From the NCBI GenBank assembly GCA_905221605.1, contig CAJNDS010000858.1, positions 1-58,494 of the forward strand: a stretch of DNA of 58,494 nt. The letters run 5' to 3'. The translations under genes were made by a program, and so were the position numbers. This document shows, piece after piece, positions 20,786 through 30,732 of the stretch. The number at the start of each line of letters is the position of its first letter. Within the stretch, counting starts at the first letter, position 1. Origin of the DNA: Symbiodinium natans (Eukaryota > Sar > Dinophyceae > Suessiales > Symbiodiniaceae). The notes under the pieces were generated by a model. The model did not search any database. It was not told where the DNA came from and saw only the letters and a list, made by a program, of their open reading frames with translations.

Positions 20786-21165
20786 CCCTAACCCTAAACC
20801 CTAAACCCTAAACCCTGAAGCCTAAAGCCTAAACCCTAAACCCTAAGCCCCAAACCCCAAACCCCAAACCCCAAACCCCAAACCCCAAACCCCAAACCCC
20901 AAACCCCAAACCCCAAACCCCAAACCCCAAACCCTAAGCCTTGCTGCTGGCCTCCACAGGGATGCTTTTGTTTTGCAGCCCCCGCATCTTCAAAGGTTCA
21001 TATCTCAACTGCATTTAGGTTGAAGGGTTTAACCCTAAACCCTAAACCCTAAACCCTAAACCCTAAACCCTAAACCCTAAACCCTAAACCCTAAACTTGG
21101 GTTTAAAGTTTAGGGCTTAGGGTTCAAGTCTTAGGGTTTAGGGTTTCGGGGTTTGTTTTGTTTTG
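20786..21165. repeat. CCCTAAA and CCCCAAA arrays
   Basis: A block of pure CCCCAAA heptamers at about 20848-20930 sits beside CCCTAAA units, and a CCCTAAA array follows at about 21030-21096, then degenerate G-strand units. The homogeneous variant block indicates local amplification of a mutated unit. Confidence 0.85.
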
Positions 21166-21269
21166 GTTCCGTGGTTTCTGTGGTGTTCAGAGGCACAGAC
21201 TGCTTCTTGGGCCCATCATCCTTGCTGTGTTTACAGGAGCAATATCCAAGGCTTCCTAAACTCTTGACC

Positions 21270-21655
21270 CGAAACCCTGAAACCCTAAAACCCTAAAACC
21301 ATAAAACCCTACAACCCTACAACCCTAAAACCCTAAAACCCAAAAACCCTAAAACCCTAAAACCCTAAAACCCTAAAACCCTAAAACCCTAAAACCCTAA
21401 AACCCTAAAACCCTACCCCTAAAACCCTAAAACCCTAAAACCCTAAAACCCTAAAACCCTAAAACCCTAAAACCCTAAAACCCTAAAACCCTAAACCCTA
21501 AAACCCTAAAACCCTAAACCCTACCCTAAAACCCTAAAACCCTAAAACCCTAAAACCCTAAAACCCTAAAACCCTAAAACCCTAAAACCCTAAAACCCTA
21601 AAACCCTAAAACCCTAAAACCCTAAAACCCTAAAACCCTAAAACCCTAAAACCCT
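21270..21655. repeat. Long CCCTAAAA octamer array
   Basis: About 385 bp made almost wholly of the 8-bp unit CCCTAAAA, with a few CCCTAAA and truncated units. This is the longest homogeneous variant array in the window. Octamer units would not be expected from a telomerase using a heptamer template unless by slippage or later tandem amplification. Confidence 0.9.
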
Positions 21656-21659
21656 AAGC

Positions 21660-22440
21660 CGTGCCCTCCAGCCCAGGACGGTGCCGCTTATGGGCCAAGA
21701 TTCCCCGGAAAGGTCTCTTTAGGGTTTAGTGCCTTTAACCCCAAACCCTAAGCCCTAAACCCTAAGTTCCGCAATTTTAAGTGTCAGAGAGATTTGCCGG
21801 GACATGCGTTGACTCGAAATCCTCGAAGGATGACCTTCCGAGTGCCGAACGACAACTATCACATTGGACTTGGACACCACCTCTTTTTTATGAGTGAGCC
21901 GCAGATCCCATTGTATCAAAGCGGAAATCAAAGCCGCCAAGCCAGAACGGCGGACGCCTTCCGGTCCATGCTGGCAAGGTTTGGAGTGTTTTCACAGTCG
22001 GAGTGCCGTCCCCAGCCGCAGATGATAACCATATCCCTTTGTCATAGTTGGGTAACATTTTACATTTTCAAGGGTACTTACACCCAATAAGGAATATCAA
22101 TTTAAAATTTTAAAACTATCCCAACCATGAACTAGATCCGGGTCTTGTCAGAGCCTGACGATCCAATGCAAACCCTCGTTCTTTCGAGGCCTTAAACAAC
22201 TAGCTGGAGCCGGGATTCTGGGGCTGTAATCCAAGGACATCGGTTTTTGATTCCATCAGGCACTATACCTTTTGGCTACTACATGGACTAGTATTACACA
22301 TGCTAAACTATCTTCATGTTTTGATGAGTATCTGCCATTTTCATCATCAGGAACAAAATTTGGTACCGAGTCTACTGAAGTCCAAACATTCCATTGAGAT
22401 TGTGTATCTAAAAATAAGGAAATCTTTTTTTGGCAATACC
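21660..22440. other. Unique AT-rich patch carrying a non-intronic introner copy
   Basis: Single-copy sequence. A frame at 21794-22090 is open but its composition is not convincing, and it runs into the inserted element at 22037. I support no gene here. Confidence 0.4.
22037..22135. mobile_element. Introner family IE-2, copy outside recognisable genes
   Basis: Element CTTTGTCATAGTTGGG ... CCCAACCATGAACTAG with inverted ends. It is flanked by a perfect 4-bp duplication, ATCC, on both sides (22033-22036 and 22136-22139). The core carries the AAGGGTACTT and CCCAATAAGGAATAT motifs of the copies in ankyrin genes B and D. Because this TSD does not begin with G, no GN-AG intron is formed. The duplication therefore marks the insertion itself. 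Confidence 0.9.
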
Positions 22441-23600
22441 CTAGGGTTTAGGGTTTAGGGTTCAGGAACCCGAAAATAGACCCCCAAATAGCAGGATTCC
22501 CTTATAATGAAGGACCCAATAAGGTACCCCGAAATTCGGAAACAAGCATGTCTTCTCACAGCAGCCCCTCGTCCCCCCCGAAGGTCCCACACAACATCCA
22601 GAAGCTACTACACGAAACGCAGATGATCTCCAATTTTGCTCCCCAAATGAACCCTTTGGAATCCAAAATTGAACCCCAAACCCGAAACCCTAAACCCCTA
22701 AACCCCTAAACCGCTAAACCCCTAAACCCCTAAACCCCTAAACCCCTAAACCCCTAAACCCCTAAACCCCTAAACCCCTAAACCCCTAAACCCCTAAACC
22801 CCTAAACCCCTAAGCCCCGAAGCCCCGAAGCCCCTAAGCCCCTAAGCCCCTAAGCCCCTAAGCCCGAAAGCCCTAAGCCCTAAGCCCTAACCGCTGCGCA
22901 CCGCCCAGGCTCGCGAGGCACGTGGAACTCCTGCTGTCGGTCGGGGTCCCTAACACCTGAAGCGAACAATCTGTCTGGTTTAGGGTTTAGGGTTTAGGGT
23001 TGAGGGTTGAGGGTTGAGGGTTGAGGTTTGAGGGTTGAGGGTTGAGGGTTGAGGGTTTATAGGGGACCCCAAATATAGACCCCCAAATAGTAGGATTCCA
23101 GGATTCCCTTTAAATAGGGACCCCAATAAGGTACCCCTAGTTTCGGAAACCCCCATGTAGGGGGTTCCGAAATTTGGGTGTCCTTAGTATCAGCGGGGTC
23201 CCAGCTTTTTTTTGGGGGTCCAGACGAGGGGTCCCTTACTATCGTGAAGTGCCATGTCTTGGGTTGACAGTTTGAAGTTTCATGTTCATGTTGCATGTAG
23301 GGTTAAGGGTCTAGGGTTAGGGGTTTCGGGTTCAGGGTTTAGGGTTTAGGGTTTAGGGTTTAGGGTTTAGGGGATGTAGGGTTTAGGTTTCGGGGCTTTG
23401 GGTTGCTCTAGCGGTAGGGATCAAGACGGGTGCAGGATTTGGAACAACCCTCTAGGCAAAGCTTCGCAACCCGAATCTTCAATAGGGCCTATTGGTTCGC
23501 CCAAGCGCAGAACCCCAAAACATCCTGCTACGTAGTCCTTGAAGTTCATGCAGGGGGCCTCAGGCTTTGATTACTTGTGAGTTTTTGAGTTTTCACATAC
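22441..23600. repeat. CCCCTAAA array, TTGAGGG array, dispersed repeats
   Basis: A CCCCTAAA octamer array fills about 22690-22815 and grades into CCCCTAAG and CCCCGAAG. A TTGAGGG-type array runs at about 22995-23058. Two copies of a dispersed repeat (motif GACCCCCAAATAG with AATAAGGTACCCC) lie at about 22470-22545 and 23060-23150. About 22900-22950 could encode RHVELLLSVGVPNT, reminiscent of an ankyrin helix; too short to call. Confidence 0.6.
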
Positions 23601-23706
23601 GGGTGGTTGTCAAAAAATATGATCCCTATTGGGGTACCCTAAATGTTAGGTGTTGTATTACAATAGGGATCCAAAAAGGGACCATAATGTTGACAACCAC
23701 CCATAA
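23599..23706. mobile_element. MITE-like hairpin, family M2, copy 1
   Basis: Arms GGGTGGTTGTCAAAA and TTGACAACCACCC with further internal pairing (TATGATCCC/GGGACCATA) and the core GGGGTACCCTAAATGTTAGG. A second copy lies at 51782-51886. Confidence 0.85.
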
Positions 23707-23829
23707 GTACATTGAAAACTCTTTGCCAGTCCCCCTTCGTGGTACACACCCCCCAACCAGGATGTGGCCGGGAGTGCGTCGGTGGGAGTCCTTGTCCGGG
23801 ACTTGCAGAAGGACGGGGGCTGCTTTGCA

Positions 23830-24015
23830 GGGTTCAGGGTTTAGGGTTTAGGGTGTTTAGGGTGTATTAGGGCGTTTAGGGTGTTTAGGGTGTTTAGGGT
23901 GTTTAGGGTGTTTAGGGTGTTTAGGTTTGTGTTTAGGGTGTTTTGGGTGTTTTGGGTGTTTAGGGTGTTTAGGGTGTTTAGGGTGCTTAGGGTGCTTAGG
24001 ATGTTTAGGGTTTAG
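23830..24015. repeat. TTTAGGGTG nonamer array
   Basis: About twenty units of TTTAGGGTG with scattered variants (TTTTGGGTG, CTTAGGGTG), framed by ordinary TTTAGGG units. It is another homogeneous variant of the telomere-like motif. Confidence 0.85.
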
Positions 24016-24039
24016 GGTTTAGCCCCAAAAAGCCTGAAA

Positions 24040-24540
24040 CACACTTATAGGCCCCCCAAAGCCTCTTATAAGCCCCCAAACAACCCCCCCCCCCCCAAGA
24101 AAAAAAAACAAAAAACCTTACAAGCCCCCTAAAAACCCTTAAGAAACCTTATGATAACCTCCTCCTCCCCCCCCCCCCCCCCCCCACCCCCAAAAAAAGA
24201 ACATACTTGACAAGCCCCCTGAATAGAGGCCCTTTAAGACCCCTTAAAAGCATCCCCCCCCCCCCCCCCCCCCCTTCCCCAAAAACAAAATAAAAAAAAA
24301 ACAACAACAACCCTGAGAAGTACTGATAAGCCCCTGATTATAGGCCCCTTAAGACCCCTGATTATAGGCTCCTTAAGACCCCTGATTATAGGCCCCTGAA
24401 GACCCCTTAAAAAGCCCACCCCCCACCCCCCCCCCCAAAAAAAAAAAACGGTACTTGCGACCAAAGGATGCCGAGAACGCTGAGCTCGGGGAGCTGGACG
24501 AGGTCGGTGCCGAGGGCGCTTCTGGGGGGGTGTAGCCCTA
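24040..24540. repeat. C/A-rich low complexity with short minisatellite
   Basis: Repeated blocks of a C run followed by an A run (about 24080, 24165-24200, 24255-24305 and 24418-24448), with CTTAAGACCCC-type spacers. At about 24330-24400 the unit GACCCCTGATTATAGGCCCC is repeated at least three times with small changes. No gene seen. Confidence 0.7.
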
Positions 24541-26779
24541 AGCCCTAAACCCTAAACCCTAAACCCTAAAACCTAAACCCTAAACCCTAAACCCTGAACC
24601 CTGAACCCTGAACCCTGAACCCTGAGCCCTTCGCCCTAAGCCACAAGCCCTAAGCCCTAACCCGAAATCCTAAACCCTAAACTCAAATGATAGGGTTTAG
24701 GGCTTCGGGGTTTTGGACTTTAGAGTTTGGAGTTTAGGGACTTTGGCACGCCTTTTTGGTTCATGTTCCTTTTTGCTTAGAGTTGTAGACGAAGCCACAA
24801 TTGTGTTTCAGCGCCTACGTTTCAAAACCCTAAAGGCGTAAGCTAGTTCTTGGCGATGCCAGAGATTCGGAGAAGCTGCTACGACCTTTTAAGGGGGGTA
24901 TGTAACCCAAGGTTTTCTAGGTACCTACCCCCCCCCCCATGAACCCCCCTCCATTAAGGACCCTACACCCTAAACCCTAAAGCTACATCCCGCCTGTTGC
25001 GTCTGGGTGTCCTCAGCCCCAAAAGCCTTACACTGACTGAACCCCGTGTGCTAGAGCAGTACATGTATTCTAGGCGTTGCGCTACGCTCCACCGTGGCGC
25101 GCAAGTTCTGAATACAGGAGTTTTAAAACCCTAAACCTTAAACTCTAAACCCTAATCCCTAAACCCTAAACCCTAAACCCTAAACCCTAAACCCTAGCTC
25201 GAACGCTCTTGGGCTTCTCGCCGTGCACCTGTACAGATGGATGTGGGGGGTTGCCAGTTAGCGTGGAAAACCATTGATGAAGTTCACGCTATCATTCAGA
25301 GAAGGAGCGTCGAATCCTAAACCCTAAACCCTGTTGGGTACAAGGATGCCCAGTAGTACCCTTATTCCCTCATTTTGGGGGTTTAGGGTCCCTTATAAGC
25401 CCCTCTAAGCAACAACGGGTAGTTACCCTTTTTAATCCTAGGTTCTGAGCAACCTAGGTTATGTGAGTTAGGGTTTCATGTTCCTGTCCTTGGAGAGTGT
25501 AGATAGGGTTCCCAATAAAGATCAGCGTGTTTTAACTATTGTGTGCCTTGTTTTGGGGGAGACTAGCCCTAAACCCCAAACCCTAAATTCCCTAAACCCC
25601 AGTATAAACCCGAAACCCTAAACTCTAAACCCTGAACCCTAAACCCTAAACCCCACACCTTATGAATCCTTTGCCCCTCAGACCTTCTTCGCGGTGCGCC
25701 TGTTCCTCCTTGACCGCCTCGGCTCCTTGCTCGGCCCTGGCAACGTGCGAGCCCCAGGCTTGGGGTTTAGGGTTTAGGGGCCTCAACCCTTGGCTTGTGG
25801 ACAACACACGCAACCCAGAACTGGCCACAAAAAGCCGTTTATCAGAGGTAGATGTCCTTGAATTATGCAGAGGGAGTCTTGCTCTTGTAGCACCTTCTTC
25901 CCTGGTATAATAACCCCTAAGCCCTAACCCCTAAACCCTAATCCTTTTCGATACCTTTCAAGGGCTGACGTTCAGAATCTCAAGCATACTTTTGTTTTCT
26001 AAGGTTGGCCCTTAGTGTGGTCCCCGATTTAGGGTTTAGGGTTTCGGGGTTAGGGTATAGGGTTTAGGGTACCCTAAACCCTAAACCCTAAACCCTAAGG
26101 CTTAGGGTATAGTGTCTTGTTTATAGGGATCCGAAGTCTGCGCTCTTATTCTGCAGAGCGTCTAGAAGGGAAGATGACAAGGGACCGAAAGTAAGGGCCA
26201 ATACTTGGAACCTTCGATCTTTGCAGGTTGACCCTAAACCCTAAACCCTAAACCCTAATCCCCAAACCCCAAACCCTAAACCCCAAACCCTAAACCCTAA
26301 ACCCTAAGCCCTAACCCCTAACCCCTAAACCCTAAGCCCTAACCCTAAGCCCTAAACCCTAAACCTTAACCCTAAACTTCCAGAGCCTCCTCTAAGTTCC
26401 CCAGACAGCCGCGTAGCACCCCTTTAAACCCCAAACAGATGAGGTCTTGGAACCGGCAGGTAGGGTTTAGGGTTTAGGGTTTAGGATTTAGGGTGTAGGG
26501 TTTAGGGCCCCTACACACTCGAAGGTATGGATACTGTGAGGGCCGGGCTCAAGGTTTTCTCAAGTGAGTACCTGGACGTGGTGGCTCAGGGTTTGCAGGG
26601 TTGATGGTGTATAAGTTTAGGGTATATAGGGTTTAGGGTTGACAGGGTTTCGGGTTTCTGGGGTTTAGGGCTTCTTAGAGCGTGGGGTTTATAGGGTTCA
26701 CGGTTTCTTGGAGTTTGGGGTTTACAGGGCTTAGGGCTTCTAGACTTTGGGGTTTATAGAGTTTACGGTGCCTCCCCGG
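24541..26779. repeat. Telomere-like tracts and unique patches upstream of gene A
   Basis: C-strand tracts at about 24540-24640, 25140-25195 and 26230-26375, G-strand tracts at 26030-26070, 26460-26510 and 26590-26760 (degenerate), and a TTTAGGG-to-CCCTAAA inversion at about 26066-26078. The patch at 25662-25910 is open on + (SSRCACSSLTASAPCSALAT) but not recognisable. No gene supported before 26780. Confidence 0.6.
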
Positions 26780-27579
26780 ATGACGGATGGCCGCGCCATG
26801 ATTCGGGTGCGCAGCTTGTCGGGGGAAGTGTTGGCCGCCGCGCCCGCGGACGACCTCAGAAGCGTGGGCGCCGTGAAGTGCCACCTGCGCACTTTGTACA
26901 GCTACCCGGTGTGCCTCTTGGTAGCCCAGTAGGTTACCTTTACCCTTTGTTTTTTTGGGGGTCTGGGTTTCCTTATAAAGCAACCACCACCCCCCCCCCC
27001 CCCCAAAAAAAAAAAAAAAAGTGTTACCCTTGTTGGAGTATGGTTCCTGGGCTACTACAAGGCCTGCAACAGCTCCTCGAAGATGAGAGGGTCTTGGAGG
27101 ACAGTGCTCTCCTGGATGGGTCCCTTGACCTACAGCTGGTGATGCTGTCGGACCTCGGCCCAGAGCAGATGCCCATGTGTCTATATCCACTTTGGATTTT
27201 TTCATTTTTTGTTTATATAAAACCCAAGAGGATATTAAACATAGTTTTTTTATTAAGGTTCTAAGGGGAGTATAGGTGTGCACACGAGCTTGTGGAGTAT
27301 GCTGCCCAGTTTGGTCATGTTGAAGTGGCCCAGACTGCTGCAAGCTGGCGCCAACAAGAACCTCCGGCACAGTGCTGGCACGACCGCCCTCATGCGCGCT
27401 CTGAACACGGCCAGGTGGAGATTGTGCGTTTGCTGCTGGAGGCTGGCGCCGAAGTGAACTTGGCAGACATGATCAGCGAGGACTGCTCTCATGTGTGCAT
27501 CTGCCCGGGGACACGTCGAGATTGTACGTCGCTTCTTGAAGCCGGTGCCGACATGAACTTGCAGACTTGGACGGCATGA
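26780..27579 (+). CDS. Ubiquitin-like/ankyrin gene A, ankyrin part frame-damaged
   Basis: Exons 26780-26912, 27062-27176 and 27276-27579 join to 183 codons. The N terminus (MTDGRAMIRVRSLSGEVLA ... VCLQQLLEDERVLEDSALLD, then LQLVMLSDL) has the layout of a ubiquitin fold: strand, SG turn, helix with VK, LED and a final LQLV strand. The ankyrin part starts as EYAAQFGHVEVAQTA, slips out of frame at about 27342, returns as SEHGQVEIVRLLLEAGAEVN, and slips again. TGA 27577-27579 cuts it short, while ankyrin-like sequence (GHAEIGQLL) goes on to about 27760. Introns are GC-AG and GT-AG, both introners. It is probably a pseudogene or a truncated paralog. Family role: protein-protein interaction; partner unknown. 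Confidence 0.7.
26917..27061 (+). mobile_element. Introner IE-1 forming intron 1 of gene A
   Basis: Ends CTTGGTAGCCCAGTAG and CTGGGCTACTACAAG are inverted copies. TSD GCCT at 26913-26916 and 27062-27065. The intron is TSD + element (26913-27061), donor GC from the TSD, acceptor AG from the element. Removal restores V-C-L-Q-Q as in paralogs B and C. The core has TTTGTTTTTTTGGGGG and a C run followed by an A run. Confidence 0.9.
27181..27275 (+). mobile_element. Introner IE-6 forming intron 2 of gene A
   Basis: Ends CTATATCCACTTTGG and CTAAGGGGAGTATAG. TSD GTGT at 27177-27180 and 27276-27279. Intron 27177-27275 is GT-AG and 99 nt long. Removal gives EQMPMCAHELVEYAA, in register with the paralogs. 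It shares AAACCCAAGAGGATATTAAA with the copy at 28699. Confidence 0.9.
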
Positions 27580-28698
27580 CTGCTGTCATGTGGGCATCCG
27601 GGCCGAGGCCACGTTGAGACTGCACGCTTGCTGCTGGATGCTGGTGCTGACACACGGCTTGCAGGACATCCAGACCAGACGTTCGACTTCACGCGATCGG
27701 GTCATGCTGAGATTGGTCAGTTGCTGCCCACACATCTGCTCCCTTTTGCACGGGGCCCTTCGGGAATATGATGGGCCGCAGCAGAACAGGGGGGGGGGAA
27801 AAACCTGAGCCCGAAATCCTAAATTACCCTATACAAGATCGAACGACCTGGCAAGTAAGCCCAAGGCTTAGGGCTTGGGATTCGGGTTTAGGGTTTAGGC
27901 TTTAGGGTTTAGGGTCGGGGAGCCGGCGAGTAGTCAACGGTTTCTTCGACGGCTTTGTCAGGGGGGGCGCGCCGCCGGGGTGTTCCATGGGTGTGTTATG
28001 TGGGTTTGGTATTTGGGTATGTATGCTACCGCCTTGATGTACCCTGAGAATTCTGCTGATAGCTTGGGGGCCCATACCCCACCCGCTAGAGGCCTCGAGC
28101 CCCTCCTTTGGGAACCAAAAACAGCCCTAAAATTGGGGACCATCTTCCCCTATACTACTACAATCCTTATTATGTGCACCCTAAACCCTAAACCCTAAAC
28201 CCCCTTTTAGGGATCCAAGGCAAGGGGCGGACTGGCTCGGCGCAAAGGTCTCAACAGTTCCGAAGACTTACTTCGCCTTTAGTCCCTAAACCCTGAACCC
28301 TAAACTTTTTGGGTTCCTTATTTAGTAGGAATATTGAATTTTAGCCTTTTTCCCTGGGTTCTGGAGAATGAAGTAAGAAGAAAAGGGTCCATGTACAGAT
28401 TGGGGGTTTACGATCTTGGGGGTACCTTATTGGGGTCATTTTTTTTTTTACGGATTGGGGGTCTATATGAGGTCCCTTATTATCGTAAACCCCATATTGT
28501 AGGTGCCTTGGGCACATGGTTGTGGATTACCTGGCCCAAACCCTAAACCCTAAACCCTAAACCTAAACCCGAAAAACCCTAAACCCTAAACCCTAAACCC
28601 TAAACCCTAAACCCTAAACCCTAAAACCCTTCCCAGGTACAGTATAGTATGGTAAGGACTCCCGTGTGTCCGAGTATTTTGTACATGGCATCCCTGGA
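27580..28698. repeat. Ankyrin remnant of gene A, then tracts and dispersed repeats
   Basis: 27580-27770 holds out-of-frame ankyrin-like sequence of gene A. CCCTAAA tracts lie at 28178-28200 and 28530-28628. About 28105-28215 resembles the IE-3 introner core (AAAATTGGGGACCATCTTCC, CCCTATACTACTACAATCC) with a tract in the middle. About 28385-28500 is another copy of the GGTACCTTATTGGGGTC repeat. No intact gene. Confidence 0.65.
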
Positions 28699-28969
28699 CT
28701 ATATCCCCCTTGTGATTCTTTTTGTGTTTTTGTTATTTCAAACCCAAGAGGATAGTAATCATATTGTTTTTTATTTTTATTTTTATCCCCTTTGAATTCT
28801 TTTTGGGTTTTGTTATTTCAAACCAAGAGGGTAGTAAGCGTATGTTTTTTTTATATAAGGTTCTAAGGGGGGTCTAAGGGGAGTATAGTGTATGATTGTT
28901 TTTGGTATTATAAAACCCAAGAGGACATTAAACATCATTATGTTTATTAAGGTTATAAGGGGAGTATAG
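28699..28969 (+). mobile_element. IE-6 element inserted at the start codon of gene B
   Basis: Ends CTATATCCCCCTTG and AAGGGGAGTATAG. TSD TGGA at 28695-28698 and 28970-28973, whose last A is the A of gene B's ATG. Three internal units share AAACCCAAGAGGA at about 28740, 28820 and 28915. Since this TSD starts with T, it gives no GN donor, so the element probably stays in the 5' leader. Its terminal AG could serve as a spliced-leader acceptor (inference). Confidence 0.85.
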
Positions 28970-28972
28970 TGG

Positions 28973-30315
28973 ATGACGGATGCGAGTGCCATGGTGCGTG
29001 TGCGGAGCTTGTCGGGGGAAGTGCTGGCCACCGCAACCGCAGATGTCCTCAGGGACGTGCGCGACGTCAAGCGCCACCTGCGCAGTCTGTACAGCTACCC
29101 AGCATGCCTTCAACAGATCCTTCAGGATGAGAGAGTTTTGGAGGAGCGTGCTCTTGTGGATGAGTCTGCTGACCTTCAGCTGGTGCTGCTGTCCGAACTC
29201 GTCGGTTTGGAGCAGGTGTATGAGGGTGCACGCGAGTTTTTGGAGTACGTAGCAGAGACGGGCCATGTTGAAGTGCCTCGGGAACGAAATGAACCCCAAA
29301 ATTGGGACCATCTACCCTATACTACTGTAATCCTTATATTGGGTAATATGAACCCTAAACCCTAAACCCTAAACCCTAAACCCTTTTAGGGCTCATTCTC
29401 AAGGTGGCCCATGCTCTCCTGAAAGCGGGGGCCGACAAGAACTTCCCGGCCGTGCTCGGAATGACCGCCCTCATGAAGGCACCCTAAACCCTAAACCCTA
29501 AACCCTAAACCCTAAACCCTAAACCCTAAACCCTAAACCCTAAACCCTAAACTTTGTCATGGTTTGGTAACATTTTACATTTTTAAAGGGTACTTAAACC
29601 CAATAAGGAATATAAACTATAGTTGGGTAGCATTTTACATTCTTAAAGGTTACTTAAACCCAATAAGGAATATAAATTTAATATTAAAAACTATCCCAAC
29701 CATGAACTAGGCATGTGATCGTGGCCAGGGTGAGATTCTCGGTTGGCCCTTTTGGGACATTTTATTTTTTCCCTGATATTGGGTTTAAGAGGGTTTAAGA
29801 GGATCATATTGAGGAATGTTTTTCAGAGGGTTTTACGAGCCATCCTAGGATTGTTCGTCTGCTGCTGGAAGCTGGTGCGGACATGAACTTGCAGGACGTG
29901 GCCGGCAGCTCCGCTCTCATGGCCGCATCTAGCGAGGGCCACGTTGAGATTGCACGTCTGCTGCTGAGGGCAGGCGCCGACATGAACTTGCAGGACGCTA
30001 TCGGCAACTCCGCTCTCATGCTCGCATCGAACTTTGGCCACGTTGAGACTGCACGTCTGCTGCTGCATGCTCGTGCTAACACGAGCCTGAGGGACATCCA
30101 CGGCCAGACCGCTTGCATGCATGCATCTGAACCCAGGCTGTTCAGTATTATACGTTTTTTGTTGCTTTTGTTATCGTGTTTTTTGTTCTGGGTTCCCTAT
30201 TATAGGTAAGTAGCCCAAGAAAGTATGTACGTTTTTTTCCTTGGGTCACTGAAAACCTTAGGAACGGGGTCATGCTCAGATTCTTCAGCTGCTGCAAGCT
30301 GTCGACTCGAACTGA
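28973..30315 (+). CDS. Ubiquitin-like/ankyrin gene B, intact with four introner introns
   Basis: Exons 28973-29272, 29404-29478, 29711-29733, 29849-30128 and 30262-30315 give 243 codons without a stop. Residues 1-80 form the ubiquitin-like part (MVRVRSLSGEVLATATAD, DVKRHLRSLYSYPACLQQ, DLQLVLLS). From about 90 there are ankyrin repeats (FLEYVAETGHVEV, MTALMKACDRGQGEIVRLLL, SSALMAASSEGHVEIARLLL, SALMLASNFGHVETARLLL), ending GHAQILQLLQAVDSN. Introns: GT-AG, GC-AG, GA-AG, GA-AG. Exon 3 is only 23 nt. Exact frame restoration at every junction makes the model strong without RNA. Compared with D and E it has fewer repeats. Likely a binding or adaptor protein; no catalytic domain. Confidence 0.85.
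29277..29403 (+). mobile_element. Introner IE-3 forming intron 1 of gene B, with telomere tract
   Basis: Ends CTCGGGAACGAAATGAACC and GGGCTCATTCTCAAG. TSD GTGC/GTGG, intron 29273-29403, GT-AG. A CCCTAAA tract (29352-29383) sits in the core between ATGAACCC and CTTTTAGGG. Family IE-3 also makes intron 1 of gene C, 13 nt away in alignment, so the two insertions are independent. Confidence 0.85.
29483..29710 (+). mobile_element. Introner IE-2 with a CCCTAAA tract between TSD and inverted end
   Basis: Intron 29479-29710, GC-AG, TSD GCAC/GCAT. The right end CCCAACCATGAACTAG is the normal IE-2 terminus. The left end CTTTGTCATGG starts only at about 29552. The 70 bp before it, right after the TSD, are about ten CCCTAAA heptamers. 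The core has two copies of AAAGGGTACTTAAACCC-type sequence. Removal joins ALMKA to CDRGQGE in frame. Confidence 0.9.
29738..29848 (+). mobile_element. Introner IE-5 forming intron 3 of gene B
   Basis: Ends CTCGGTTGGCCC and ACGAGCCATCCTAG. Perfect TSD GATT (29734-29737 and 29849-29852). Intron 29734-29848 is GA-AG. Removal restores G-E-I-V-R-L-L-L in an ankyrin repeat. Same family as intron 1 of gene E. Confidence 0.92.
30133..30261 (+). mobile_element. Introner IE-4 forming intron 4 of gene B
   Basis: Starts CCAGGCTGTTCAGTATTATA, ends GGTCACTGAAAACCTTAG. Perfect TSD GAAC (30129-30132 and 30262-30265). Intron 30129-30261 is GA-AG. Removal gives HASERGHAQILQLL. Same family as intron 1 of gene D. 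Confidence 0.9.
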
Positions 30316-30343
30316 GAGGATTGAACTCCAAGAACCCTAAAAT

Positions 30344-30732
30344 TAAGGAATATTCCTTATTAAACAAAAGACAGGTTTCCTTGTATGGTTTAAGGAACAT
30401 ACTCCTTATTAAACAAAGATAGTGTTCCGAGTATGGTTTTAAACACAAGATAGGGTTCCTTATATGGTTTAAGGAATATTCCTTAACTAAACAAAAGATA
30501 GGGTTCCTTATATGGTTTAAGGAATATTCCTTAACTAAACAAAAGATAGGGTTCCTTATATGGTGTAAGGAATATATTCCTTATTAAACAAAAATAGGGT
30601 TCCTTGGTATGGTTTGAGGAATATTCCTTAATTAAACAAAAGATAGGGTGTCCTTATATGGTGTAAGGAATATATTCCTTATCAAACAAAAATAGGGTTC
30701 CTTGGTATGGTTTAAGGAACAGATTCCTTAAT
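30344..30732. repeat. Minisatellite of about 50 bp with AAGGAATATTCCTT palindrome
   Basis: About eight units built as AAGGAATATTCCTT, then AACTAAACAAAAGATAGGG, then TTCCTTATATGGTTT. The units at about 30470 and 30520 are nearly identical. The GGAATAT motif recalls the IE-2 core. It lies just 3' of gene B. Confidence 0.85.

Noticed and set aside
27292-27579. A separate ankyrin gene starting at 27292
   Set aside because: It is exon 3 of gene A: removing the introner at 27177-27275 joins it in frame to the ubiquitin-like exons.
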